Part shown: in pieces, positions 1-6,906 of the stretch
How the letters are laid out: every line of letters begins with the position of its first letter
How positions within the stretch are numbered: position 1 is the first letter of the stretch
NCBI GenBank assembly: GCA_025349905.2
Contig: MU625100.1
Location: 1-11,809 of the forward strand
DNA from: Blastocladiella britannica
Taxonomy: Eukaryota > Blastocladiomycota > Blastocladiomycetes > Blastocladiales > Blastocladiaceae
Direction: 5' to 3'
DNA length: 11,809 bases
The notes under the pieces: generated by a model
Database searches by the model: none
What the model was told of the DNA's origin: nothing
Seen by the model: the letters and a program-made list of their open reading frames with translations, nothing else
Position numbers and translations under genes: made by a program

Positions 1-47
1 CAAAAAAAAAAAAAAAATCCTCTTCCAACGCGTAAATCAAAATTGAT

Positions 48-1069
48 ATGACAACAGAAATCTACCTCCCGAGCCAAGTGCGCGGGACGCACCCGTCGCT
101 GCTCCAGACCGATGACGGCGTCATGTTGGACGCCGATATCCACCTTGTCACGCCTGGCGAGACCATCACGGCCGATCCTCAATTCATGAAGTGCGGCCAC
201 ACCATCCTTGACCGACCGAATCAAAATTAATACAAGTAAATAGAGGACACGGCGCGTACTCGGAGGCCCTGACCACGCTCGTGTCGGCGGTGGGCGGCGT
301 GGTCGAGCGCACCAATAAATTGGTTACGGTGCGGGCGCTGCGGACGCGGTACGCCGGGTTCCAGGGCGACATTGTGGTGGGACGCGTAGTCGACGTTGGG
401 TCCAAGCAATGGCGCGTAGACGTGGCCGCGCGACAGGACGCGCAGCTGGCGCTGTCGTCGATCCACCTGCCCGGCAACATTCAGCGCCGTAAATCGGCGT
501 CGGACGAGCTGGCAATGCGCACCTTCTTCCAAGAAGGCGAGTTGATGGTGGCCGAGGTGCAAAAGATCACTGCTGATGGCCTGATCCAGCTGCAGACGCG
601 CTCAACTAAGTACGGCAAGCTACGCAACGGGTCGCTAGTGGTGGTCCCGCCGTCGCTCATCATGCGCTGCAAGTCGCACTTCCAGTCGCTGCCGTGCGGC
701 GTCGATGTGGTCCTGGGCCTCAATGGTTACGTGTGGGTTTACCAGCCGACAGCGACCGCGGGAGACCATGCCGCTGCCGACGAACCTACCAACACCATGA
801 CCGGGAAAGTCGTGGACGACGTAGAGGCCGAGCTCATGTATTCGTCCAAGAACGACGTCATTTCGCGGATCGTGCGCGAGAACATTGCCCGCGTGGCCAA
901 CTGCATTCGCGCGCTGGCCCGCTGCGATGTAGGGATCTCGGACGCCATGATCAACTACGCATACGAGTCGTCCCTGGCGCACGAAAAGGTGAGCGATCTG
1001 TTGCGGGCTGACGTGGTGCGCGAAATTGCCGAGCAGGCAAGGACGCTTTACGAGATGAGCCTCGAGTAA
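48..1069 (+). CDS. RRP4: Exosome complex cap subunit RRP4 (spliced, 2 exons)
   Basis: RRP4 is an RNA-binding cap subunit of the nuclear and cytoplasmic RNA exosome, which degrades and trims RNA 3'-5'. Exons 48-190 and 244-1069 join to a 322-residue protein. Joining restores the family motif GHGAY right after the junction (residues 49-53), which the unspliced frame destroys. Visible parts are an N-terminal domain with HLVTPGETIT (about residues 32-41), an S1-like RNA-binding barrel at about 75-165 (RYAGFQGDIVVGRV; then DELAMRTFFQEGEL and TRSTKYGKL), and a KH-like domain with LGLNGYVWVY at about 205-214. Length and order match animal and yeast RRP4. A short Ala/Thr-rich insert follows the GxNG segment. 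The start at 48 is the first ATG and gives the normal N-terminal length. An AATAAA overlaps the 3' end and the gene converges on TAF10. The family assignment is secure; the exact intron edges are inferred from frame and homology. Confidence 0.95.
191..243 (+). other. RRP4 intron, 53 nt
   Basis: The intron runs from GTGCGG to TAG, with a TTAAT branch-like motif about 20 nt before the 3' end. It splits codon 48 after its second base. Removing it converts FMKCGHTI... into FMKGHGAYSEAL, the conserved RRP4 sequence. Confidence 0.9.
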
Positions 1070-1075
1070 AATAAA
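1070..1075 (+). terminator. AATAAA poly(A) signal of RRP4
   Basis: A canonical AATAAA begins directly after the TAA stop of RRP4. A U-rich stretch and a GT-rich stretch follow within 20 nt. The position is unusually close to the stop codon, in keeping with the compact intergenic spacing here. Confidence 0.5.
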
Positions 1076-1329
1076 AGTATATTCTGTCCTATTGAATGTC
1101 CGCTTGAAGATGTACTTATGGGTGGCCGAGTCGTAACGAGGAGAAGGGTGATCCGCTGTGTTGTACTTGGGATCGAACGATGACTTGGAGTCTGATATTA
1201 GTATCCCTTCAGCCCAAAAAAGAAGACTAGGTCCCCTCTCGATCCCTCACAGCAAATGGACAAGAGGGGGGGCACCTTTGCAACTACAAGTGAAAAAAGA
1301 AGTTTCGGATTTCATTCATACTGCGATGT
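1076..1329. other. Convergent RRP4/TAF10 intergenic region with a spliced-looking minus-strand segment
   Basis: This 254-nt stretch lies between the stop codons of RRP4 and TAF10. On the minus strand 1250-1192 looks like a 59-nt intron: GTGAGG donor, TACTAAT branch-type box, CAG acceptor. It is followed by about 40 GC3-biased sense codons beginning SKSSFDPKYNTADHPSP (about 1189-1075), with no stop before RRP4. The spliced frame also stays open upstream to about 1310. No start, stop or family was recognised. It may be a small undescribed gene, a remnant, or part of the TAF10 3' UTR. Nothing else is evident in the region. Confidence 0.3.
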
Positions 1330-2013
1330 TCAAGAGTAGTAGTCGGGCTTCTTGATGGTCACACCATACTCGGAGAGGGCCAATGACAGGTCCTCGATCG
1401 TGAGCTGCGTCTTTGGCTACTCGAGAAAATTCAGTCAAAGGGAGTCACTACTTTGTATAAAAATAAGACATACCTTGGACGCCTTTCGAGACGACGCAGG
1501 CTGTGTTGGCTGGCGCAGCTTTGAAAAGTGCAGCGCGTCGGTGGCAATGTCAGCAATGAATTTCTGGGCGGCGAGGGCCAGGATTCGTTTTCTATGACAG
1601 GCCACATCAGTGTGCAATTTTTACAAGCAAAATCGAGAACATACACTCGGACATCATCGCAATCGAGACCGGCCTTGGCCAAAAAGTGGTCCGTCACGGC
1701 ATCGGGTACCTGATAACGATACCATGTCAATATGAATAAGATCAGCAATAATAAAAAACACACAGACCAATGGCTTGTACTCGTCCATGAGGGCAACCAG
1801 TTCGGCGAGGGAAATGTCGCTCCGTGCCAAGTCATCGCGCTGCTGTGTCGATGCCATTCCAGTTGCACCACCCGTGCCAGCAGCAGTACCAGAGCCAGAC
1901 GCACCTGAGGCTGCACCAGCGCCGCCAACCGAGGGCATGTGTCGAACCGCGGGCGAAGACGTCACGCCGGTCCCATTATCGGGCGAGTCAACGTCCATTG
2001 CGCTGGGGTCCAT
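1330..2013 (-). CDS. TAF10: TFIID/SAGA subunit TAF10 (spliced, 4 exons)
   Basis: TAF10 is a histone-fold subunit shared by TFIID and, in fungi and animals, SAGA. It pairs with TAF3/TAF8 or SPT7 and acts in RNA polymerase II initiation in the nucleus. Minus-strand exons are 2013-1768, 1709-1645, 1591-1474 and 1416-1330, giving 171 residues. The first 65 or so residues are low-complexity Gly/Ala/Ser, as is common in TAF10. The conserved region then follows: LAELVALMDEYKP, VPDAVTDHFLAKAGL (about 83-97), LALAAQKFIADIATDAL (about 108-124), a basic Ser-rich loop, and TIEDLSLALSEYGVTIKKPDYYS at the C-terminus, where human TAF10 has TMEDLTPALSEYGINVKKPHYFT. Each of the three splices restores this alignment, with phases 0, 2 and 0. 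The gene is divergent from the SRRM1-like gene and convergent with RRP4. Confidence 0.94.
1417..1473 (-). other. TAF10 intron 3, 57 nt
   Basis: GTATGT donor and TAG acceptor, phase 0. The splice joins SRKASK to PKTQLTIEDL. Without it the frame stops after the loop and loses the last helix of the fold. Confidence 0.88.
1592..1644 (-). other. TAF10 intron 2, 53 nt
   Basis: GTATGT donor and TAG acceptor, phase 2. The splice joins CDDVR-V to KRILALAAQKF. Confidence 0.88.
1710..1767 (-). other. TAF10 intron 1, 58 nt
   Basis: GTCTGT donor and CAG acceptor, phase 0. The splice joins DEYKPL to VPDAVTDHF, matching the family. Confidence 0.88.
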
Positions 2014-2072
2014 TATATATTCTCTTTCCGTCGAGTATTTTCCGTCAGAAAGAAGAAAATAGTAAGAAAAGA
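2014..2072. promoter_or_regulatory. 59-bp bidirectional promoter between TAF10 and the SRRM1-like gene
   Basis: The two divergent start codons are separated by only 59 bp, so this AT-rich spacer plus both 5' ends must serve two genes. It holds TATATA beside the TAF10 ATG (2014-2020 region), an 8-bp direct repeat TTTCCGTC at 2025-2032 and 2039-2046 (start-to-start 14 bp), and a purine-rich tract just before the SRRM1 ATG. That both transcripts start here is inferred from spacing. Confidence 0.6.
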
Positions 2073-3226
2073 ATGGCCTTCCGCGGCACCGGCACAGGCC
2101 AAAACACGCGCTTCTCGGACAAGGACGCGCTGCTGATGCGCTCGCTCAAGTTTCCGTCCGTGTACGCCACGAAAGTCGACCCCACGCGTCTGGACCAGAG
2201 CCATCTGCAGGACTGGATCCACGCCAAGCTCATTGACACCCTTGGTTTTGACGACGACATTGTATTTGAGCTGGTGGTCGAGCACCTGAGCACTGCTGAA
2301 CCGGACCCAAAGAAGATGCACTGCGACCTGCTGGGGTTCTTGGAGGAAAAGACCGCGTCATTCATGCGCTCGCTCTGGAAATGGTTGATTGACGGACAGA
2401 CGAACGCCGTCCACGGCATTCCGCGGTCCAGTGTCCTCGACCGCATTGCACAGATGCGAGAGCTTGCCGCCACCATGGGCCACACTGGCTTCCCGCCTTT
2501 GCCTCCGCCGTCGCGCTCATCTGGACCAGGAGGGCCGCCGACTGATCACCAGCGCGTCGTGCGTCTCATTTTACTCATTTTATAGTTTTGGTTACCACTA
2601 ACTGTTACTGGTTTTAGTCTGAGCAACGCAACCAACCTGCCTCGGACTGGAGGCACGATACCCGCGGGCGCGATTCCGAGACTGCTGGCCGCCAGCGTCG
2701 CGCAGAAAACACTCGACCGGCTGAACAGCCTCGTCACCGGCGCGAGTGGGATACCCGCGACCGTAGTCGCAGCCATAGCCGCAGTCGTGAACGTGGCCGT
2801 AGTCGCAGCCCGAGTCGCAGTCGTAGTCCGAGTCGCAGTCCTAGTCGTAGTCGCAGCCGCAGCCGCAGCCGTGGACGTGCCCATGCCCGTGGCCGTGACC
2901 GTAGCCATAGCCATAGCTGGAGTCGCGGCCGCGAACGTAGTTGGAGTCCTGAGCAGAGCCGTGGCCGTGGTCGTGAACAGAGTCGTGATCGCAGCTGGAG
3001 CTCGGATCGCAGCCGTGGCCAATCTCGCGACCGCCGCTCGAGCCGTGACCGTGGCCGTGGCCGTGAACGTGGTCGGCATGACCGTTGCAGTCGCAGTCGC
3101 AGCTTGAGTTATACTCGTCAGCGCAGTCGCAGTCGCAGCGAAAGCCGGTCGCGCGATCGGAAACCCATTCCCCACAGCCGCGAAAAGTACGCAAGGAGCC
3201 CGCGAGCGGATCAGGCGACGAGCTGA
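2073..3226 (+). CDS. SRRM1: SRRM1-like splicing coactivator: PWI domain plus RS domain (spliced, 2 exons)
   Basis: SRRM1 (SRm160) proteins are nuclear splicing coactivators that bridge SR proteins, snRNPs and the exon junction complex. Exons 2073-2558 and 2618-3226 give 364 residues. The N-terminus FRGTGTGQNTRFSDKD and the helical region through about residue 115 match the SRRM1 PWI domain (human FRGTSAEQDNRFSNK), a nucleic-acid-binding fold. The eponymous PWI reads DWI here (residues 47-49), followed by GFDDDIVFEL, the LLGFLEEKT segment and IPRS. A proline patch (PPLPPPSR) precedes the junction. Exon 2 is almost entirely RS-type: dense RS/SR and RD/RG dipeptides from about 2740 to 3175. The start at 2073 was chosen because the homologous N-terminus begins there, although the frame is open far upstream across TAF10. 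Metazoan SRRM1 is much longer, so this is a minimal form. Confidence 0.9.
2559..2617 (+). other. SRRM1-like intron, 59 nt
   Basis: GTGCGT donor, CTAAC branch-type motif at 2598-2602, TAG acceptor, phase 0. The unspliced frame stops at TAG inside the intron. Splicing opens the RS-rich exon, which has no in-frame ATG of its own near its start. A donor three bases upstream (GTCGTG at 2556) would also keep frame and remove one Val. Confidence 0.85.
2745..3175 (+). repeat. RS-domain coding repeat of CGN-AGY codons
   Basis: The DNA is a quasi-tandem hexamer (CGY AGY and variants with GAY/GGY/CAY) encoding RS, RD, RG and SH dipeptides. It makes long spurious open frames on both strands (Ala/Val-rich on one, Asp/Gly/His-rich on the other). 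These are by-products of the repeat. Confidence 0.8.
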
Positions 3227-3535
3227 CGGCCCGGCCATCCCCACCCACCCCAGGAAATTGTCAGCTGCCTTTTTTTTAAAAAAAATATCCTGCATAATTT
3301 TTCCATGTATGTTTCAGCCGCATCCATTGGATTTACCACAGCGCAGGCAAACTCCAGTTTCGATCCGCTCCGCTGGCATCGTCTCGGTCCCGCGCGGAAA
3401 GGCACTTTCCCCAGAACGTTCCAAGGTCCATTGTGCTTATGTGTACTGTTCTTCTATCTGCCTCCGCTCAAATACTCGAGCAAGGCCCAGTATGACACAC
3501 TAGGGGTCCTTTAACGCCCACGATAAAAATTGACA
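3227..3535. other. Spacer between SRRM1-like and DOMON-b561 genes
   Basis: This 309-nt stretch holds a T8A8 tract at 3270-3285 that can fold back on itself, then an AT-rich segment, then the doubtful small ORF at 3305-3514. A single GATA-type hexamer CGATAA lies at 3521-3526, 10 nt before the next ATG. No recognisable RNA gene or conserved protein was found. Confidence 0.5.
3305..3514 (+). CDS. Doubtful small ORF, 69 codons, unknown
   Basis: This ATG-to-TAA frame encodes 69 residues. It contains FDPLRWHRLGPARKG, then a short hydrophobic run (PLCLCVLFFYLPPL, about residues 42-55) and a charged end. Codons partly follow the GC3 preference of neighbouring genes. It matches no family I recognise. 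Against it, only 21 nt separate its stop from the ATG of the DOMON-b561 gene, so that gene's promoter would lie inside it. It could instead be an upstream ORF in that gene's leader, or chance. Confidence 0.25.
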   Translation: MYVSAASIGFTTAQANSSFDPLRWHRLGPARKGTFPRTFQGPLCLCVLFFYLPPLKYSSKAQYDTLGVL

Positions 3536-4952
3536 ATGCGCCAAACCATCTTGTTCTTGGTCTCACTCTTGGCCACAGGGGCATTCGCAGGCGCGCCCCT
3601 GTGCACAAGCAACAAGGCACTATGCATCCAATCCGCCCCGACCATTGGAGATGCCTCTTCTGTGGACATTCTCGTATCAACAAACATCAACGGCTGGGTC
3701 AGCTTTGGATTCGGCGGCAGCGGAATGTTTGGCGCGGACATGGCCGTGCGCTCCCTTGAATTTTTTTCAGAGTCCCCAACATGTAAACTCACCAAGCAAA
3801 TATTCACAGATGATCTGGCAAGAGAACAACGCATGGAAAGTCTCACGCCGGCTATCCACGGCACACAGGCTTCCAGCAGCCGGGATGCAGTTGTACACGA
3901 TCGTCAATGCCACCACGGCCGCTGATCCAGCAACAGGCATGCACTTCATTTATCTCCGCCGCCCCATTGCCAAGTCGTCCTCGACGGCCGCGGACCTCGA
4001 CGTTCCCTTCGAAAATGTCGCCGTGGCCTTTGCGTACTACAAGGGATCGTCCGTGTCTGCGTCCAGCCTACCCTTCCACTCGTTCCGACAAAACGCTGCC
4101 TACTCGTTTTTGGACGCATCATCTCCATTGATCCTGCCTGCTTCCCTCCAAGCACCACCGACGACACCAACAACAACTGCAAGTGCAGGCGTTGCTGCTC
4201 CTCCTCCCTCGGCAGCTACTTTGTCGCCTTCCCCACTGCCCTCACCGGTGGAGGAGCCACAGCCCACTACTTGGATCTCGCGCGATCTCGCATTGCAGTT
4301 GCACGTCTGGTCCATGTCCATTGCCTGGAGCTTCTTGTCCTTTGCAGCGTACGTTCAAATCTTATCATCTAGTGAAATCCACGTCTCACACTTCTTGAAA
4401 ATACACAGTGTATTCACAGCGCGGTTTCTCAAGCATCGTCTACCAACGACCTGGTTCAACTTCCACCGCGTTCTCTTCACGCTAGTTCTCGTCCTGACTG
4501 CGCTGGGGATGACCATGATCCTGACCACTGCGGACGCCGGCACACCCATGTTCAGCTCGGTTCACGGGAAACTCGGGCTCGCGGTCGCGCTGGCCACCCC
4601 ATTACAAGTCGTGCTCGGGATCGTGATTGACAAGTTGTTTGATCCGGCGCGCGTGAAGGTCCCTGCCCGCGATAAGTTGCACTGGTTCGCGGGTTACTTT
4701 GTAGCGATCGCGGGCCCAATCAATGCGATTCTGGGTCTCAATTTGTTTGCGGGAGGGCTTGATTTTATCTGGCTCGCGATTAACTTGATGGTCATTGGCG
4801 GGTGGATCGGCGCATTTGTGGTTGCGCAGCTGGTGATTGGACAGAAGCATGAAGCATCGTCAACACCAACCGACAAGGTGCTTGAAGAAGATCACACTCG
4901 ACCAGTGGCCATGGGACGAGAGGCCTCGGAGTTGACGCTGGCGACTCCATAA
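3536..4952 (+). CDS. DOMON-cytochrome b561 transmembrane oxidoreductase (spliced, 3 exons)
   Basis: Proteins of this layout (animal FRRS1/SDR2-like and plant CYBDOM) pass electrons across a membrane through haem b, often serving as ferric or ascorbate-linked reductases. Exons 3536-3745, 3810-4348 and 4409-4952 give 430 residues. A signal peptide (1-18, ending AFAGA) leads into a DOMON domain at about 24-175, with GWVSFGFGGSGMFGADMA, then IWQENNAWKVS, and an AVAFAYYKG strand. A Pro/Ser/Thr-rich linker follows (about 178-224). The b561 core has about six hydrophobic segments. Four candidate haem-ligand histidines are visible: H235 (QLHVW), H269 (FHRV), H302 (VHGKLG) and H341 (LHWFAGY). A short polar cytosolic tail ends the protein. 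The DOMON haem ligand could not be assigned, and the substrate is unknown. The first splice is required to restore the DOMON core. The gene converges on the MAP kinase gene. Confidence 0.9.
3746..3809 (+). other. DOMON-b561 intron 1, 64 nt
   Basis: GTGCGC donor, CTCAC branch-like motif, CACAG acceptor, phase 0. The splice joins GADMA to MIWQENNAW, the expected DOMON strand order. The two halves lie in different frames. Confidence 0.85.
4349..4408 (+). other. DOMON-b561 intron 2, 60 nt, no stop codon
   Basis: GTACGT donor, CTCAC branch-like motif, CACAG acceptor, phase 2. Removal joins the first b561 helix (AWSFLSFAA) to VFTARFLKHR as in the family. The intron is a multiple of three and has no in-frame stop, so retention would insert 20 residues after the first membrane helix. 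Confidence 0.82.
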
Positions 4953-5087
4953 TATATATATCCAAGTTGTGTAGTAAGGGAAAAAAAACAGTATTCACGT
5001 TCCAGGGAAATACTAGAAGGGCGACGAGCGAGTGTGCGAACAAGGAGAGACGGAGACGACAACTCCCAAAGGGAAAGAAAACTGCTC
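4953..5087. other. Convergent 3' intergenic region (DOMON-b561 / MAP kinase)
   Basis: This 135-nt stretch contains an alternating TA run (about 4951-4961) directly after the b561 stop, resembling a fungal 3'-end efficiency element, and a short A8 tract. No gene or RNA is apparent. Confidence 0.4.
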
Positions 5088-6747
5088 TCAGTAAAACTCG
5101 CCGGCGAGCTCCCGCTCGAGCTCGGGATCGACGCCAGCACGCTGCACGGGCACTGCCGGCTCGGCAACGGCCCGGGGCACCGCGCGGGCCTGGGCAATGT
5201 CGGGCGCCTGTGCGCCACGGAGATGCGCCTGGCTACGGCCCGAGGGAGTCATGGGCGCCGAAGCCGCCGCCGCTGCCTGGGCCTGCGCCTGAGCCTGAGC
5301 AGCCGCCGCCGCTTGTGCCTGCTGCTGGACCGCCGCCGCCTCGGCCGCAGCCACATCGGCACCACCGGCCACCCCGCCGTGACGCTGGGCCTTCCACGAG
5401 ACCATTTCGCGGGTGATCAGTTCTTTAATCTCGTCGAGGGTCTTGGCATGCTCGAACCGGAAATCGAATTCCTGGGCGTGCGCGGGCTCCTCGTCGGCGT
5501 CGTGGTACGTGGCCAAGTACGGGTGCGCGAGCGCGTCCTCCACCGAGATCCGCTGGGCCGGGTCAAACTGCAGCATGCGGTTGAGCAGGTCGAGCGCGGC
5601 GGGGGACGCGCGCGGGTACATGGACGTCCATGGCACCTTGGGCATGAACGGCAGCGACTTGATGTACACTTGCGCGCGGTTCGAGCCAATGCGACGCACC
5701 GTCGCCTCGTCGGGGGTGCCCAGCACCGCCAGGATCTGGTTAAGCTGGTCGACATAGTCGCGGCCTTTGAACATGGGCTTGCTGCCCAGCAGCTCGCCGA
5801 AAATGCACCCGACCGACCACACGTCGATCGCCTTGGTGTACGACTGGAACGAGAGCATGATCTCGGGCGCACGGTACCAGCGCGTCGCCACGTACTCGGT
5901 CATGAACCCGCCGTGGTCTTGGTCGTGGCTGATGCCGCGGGCAAGTCCAAAGTCACAGATCTATCCATTAACTCGATTGAGTAAATTGCGCTTCCAAGAT
6001 TTGCAACCAAAAAAAAAAAAAAATGCACCTTGAGCTCGCAATCCGCATTCACGAGCAGGTTTCCAGGCTTGAGATCGCGGTGAAGCACATTGGCCGAGTG
6101 AATGTACTTGAGGCCACGGAGGATCTGGTACACAAAGTACTGGTAATGGGCATCTGAGAGCGGCTGCTCGGAGCGAATGATTTGGTGGAGATCGGCCTCC
6201 ATGAGCTCTATTCTCATTGGTTTGGTGAGATTATCTCTGTCAACCAAGCCAAAAGATGGTAAAATACCCTGCACGAGGTAAATCTCGGTGTAGTTGGTCA
6301 AGTTGGGCACTTCCATGTCGAGGATCGCGGTAATGTTGTCGTGGCCATTAAAATGGCGAAGCAGCTTGATCTCGCGAAGGGCACGCTTGGCAAGGATCAC
6401 CTTGTCAAAGACCTTGGTGACGCGCTTAATGGCAATATCCTCGCCCGTCTCCAGGCTCTTGGCCGAGCTGCAGATCGGAAATCGTGAGTTAATTTGTTCG
6501 CGAGATGCGCTTGCCGGCGGCGGCACCGGTTCGAAAAAAAAAAAAATGAGGCGGTGATCGACCTCCAAAAATAGGCACGCCCCTGCCCGACCGCAAAATA
6601 TACAAGAAATAATGATAGAAAATAAAAGCTAGTGTACCTGACAACGCCGTACGCGCCCGATCCGAGTTCACGCACGATCTGGTACCGCTTTGCCAGTGCG
6701 GGCGGGGTGATGGGAGCGGATTTGGATGCGGTGGCCATGGTGGGCAT
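5088..6747 (-). CDS. SLT2: Cell-wall-integrity MAP kinase, Slt2/Mpk1/MpkA type (spliced, 4 exons)
   Basis: This is a serine/threonine MAP kinase of the fungal wall-integrity pathway (PKC1-Bck1-Mkk-Slt2), acting in cytoplasm and nucleus. Minus-strand exons 6747-6638, 6467-6268, 6207-6029 and 5960-5088 give 453 residues. Motifs: GSGAYG loop (29-34), AIK lysine K51, HRDLKPGN with D148, DFG with D166, the TEY activation site at 184-186, APE at 194-196, and a common-docking acidic patch HDADEEP at 316-322. The stretch from TEY to [14 protein letters not shown] and the RRIGS and LPFMPKVPW segments closely follow Slt2/MpkA rather than Fus3/Kss1 or Hog1 (which has TGY). The tail after about 367 is a Gln/Ala repeat, paralleling the Gln-rich tail of yeast Slt2. 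The start is the first ATG of MPTMATASK; a second ATG lies three codons downstream. All three splices restore conserved kinase sequence. Confidence 0.94.
5255..5360 (-). repeat. Gln/Ala repeat tract in the MAP kinase tail
   Basis: Imperfect CAG/GCN repeats encode alternating Gln and Ala runs (about residues 367-398). The tract lies outside the kinase fold and is probably disordered. Confidence 0.7.
5961..6028 (-). other. MAP kinase intron 3, 68 nt, with T15 run next to the donor
   Basis: GTGCAT donor, GTTAAT branch-like motif, TAG acceptor, phase 0. It joins NADCELK to ICDFGLAR. The T15 tract (complement of 6009-6023) starts four bases into the intron instead of lying near the acceptor. Confidence 0.85.
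6208..6267 (-). other. MAP kinase intron 2, 60 nt, no stop codon
   Basis: GTATTT donor, CTCACC branch-like motif, AATAG acceptor, phase 1. Splicing gives [15 protein letters not shown], the normal hinge of MAP kinases. The intron is 20 codons long without a stop, so unspliced RNA would encode a 20-residue insertion at the hinge. Confidence 0.85.
6468..6637 (-). other. MAP kinase intron 1, 170 nt
   Basis: GTACAC donor and GCAG acceptor, phase 2. This is the longest intron in the window and it interrupts the coding region just after the glycine-rich loop (GAYGVVS). It contains a T13 run on the coding strand (complement of 6534-6546). Confidence 0.85.
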
Positions 6748-6906
6748 GGTTGTGGTCGAGCAAAGTATGAATGAAATTATCAATGATAATTCGGACTGCG
6801 AAAGAAAGAAAGGTAATGAAGTTTTTTCTGCGAAAAGTCGGGCGCAACTCGGCAGGAAAAGACTTCCCAAATGGACAGTCGCTGGATTAATACAAAAGCA
6901 TGCAAA
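6748..6906 (-). promoter_or_regulatory. MAP kinase promoter and formin 3' flank, with inverted GATA motifs
   Basis: The 159 nt between the formin stop and the kinase ATG include a perfect inverted repeat at 6775-6791: AATTATCA, one base, TGATAATT. Each arm carries TGATAA, a consensus HGATAR site for fungal GATA factors. The repeat ends 27 nt upstream of the kinase ATG. A pyrimidine-rich stretch ending CTTTCGCAG (about 6799-6815, minus strand) could be a 5' UTR splice acceptor. Function is inferred from motif and position only. Confidence 0.45.

Noticed and set aside
1115..1185. Possible tRNA: GTGGCCGAGT (D-arm like, plus strand) and GTTCGATCCC (T-arm like, minus strand)
   Set aside because: The two boxes are on opposite strands, the flanking stems do not pair, and no anticodon arm could be built.
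1824..2585. Extended N-terminus for the SRRM1-like protein reading back from 2073 to 1824
   Set aside because: The extension lies antisense to TAF10 exon 1 and crosses the shared promoter. SRRM1 homology begins at the FRGT motif right after the ATG at 2073.
2745..3175. Short periodic repeats suggesting a CRISPR array or satellite
   Set aside because: There is no fixed repeat with unique spacers. The six-base period follows RS codons, and the genome is eukaryotic.
3270..3285. T8A8 fold-back as a bacterial-type terminator
   Set aside because: It has no GC stem, and the genes are spliced nuclear genes. It is treated as an AT-rich 3' flank.
2546..3295. Minus-strand Ala/Thr-rich and Asp/Gly/His-rich open frames over the RS region
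   Set aside because: They are low-complexity by-products of the CGN-AGY hexamer repeat. The plus-strand RS frame follows a PWI domain through a normal intron and so explains the DNA.
3491..3511. YDTLGVL at the end of the small ORF as the start of a J-domain
   Set aside because: It is followed at once by a stop. No continuation HPD motif exists nearby in any frame and the match is only a few residues.
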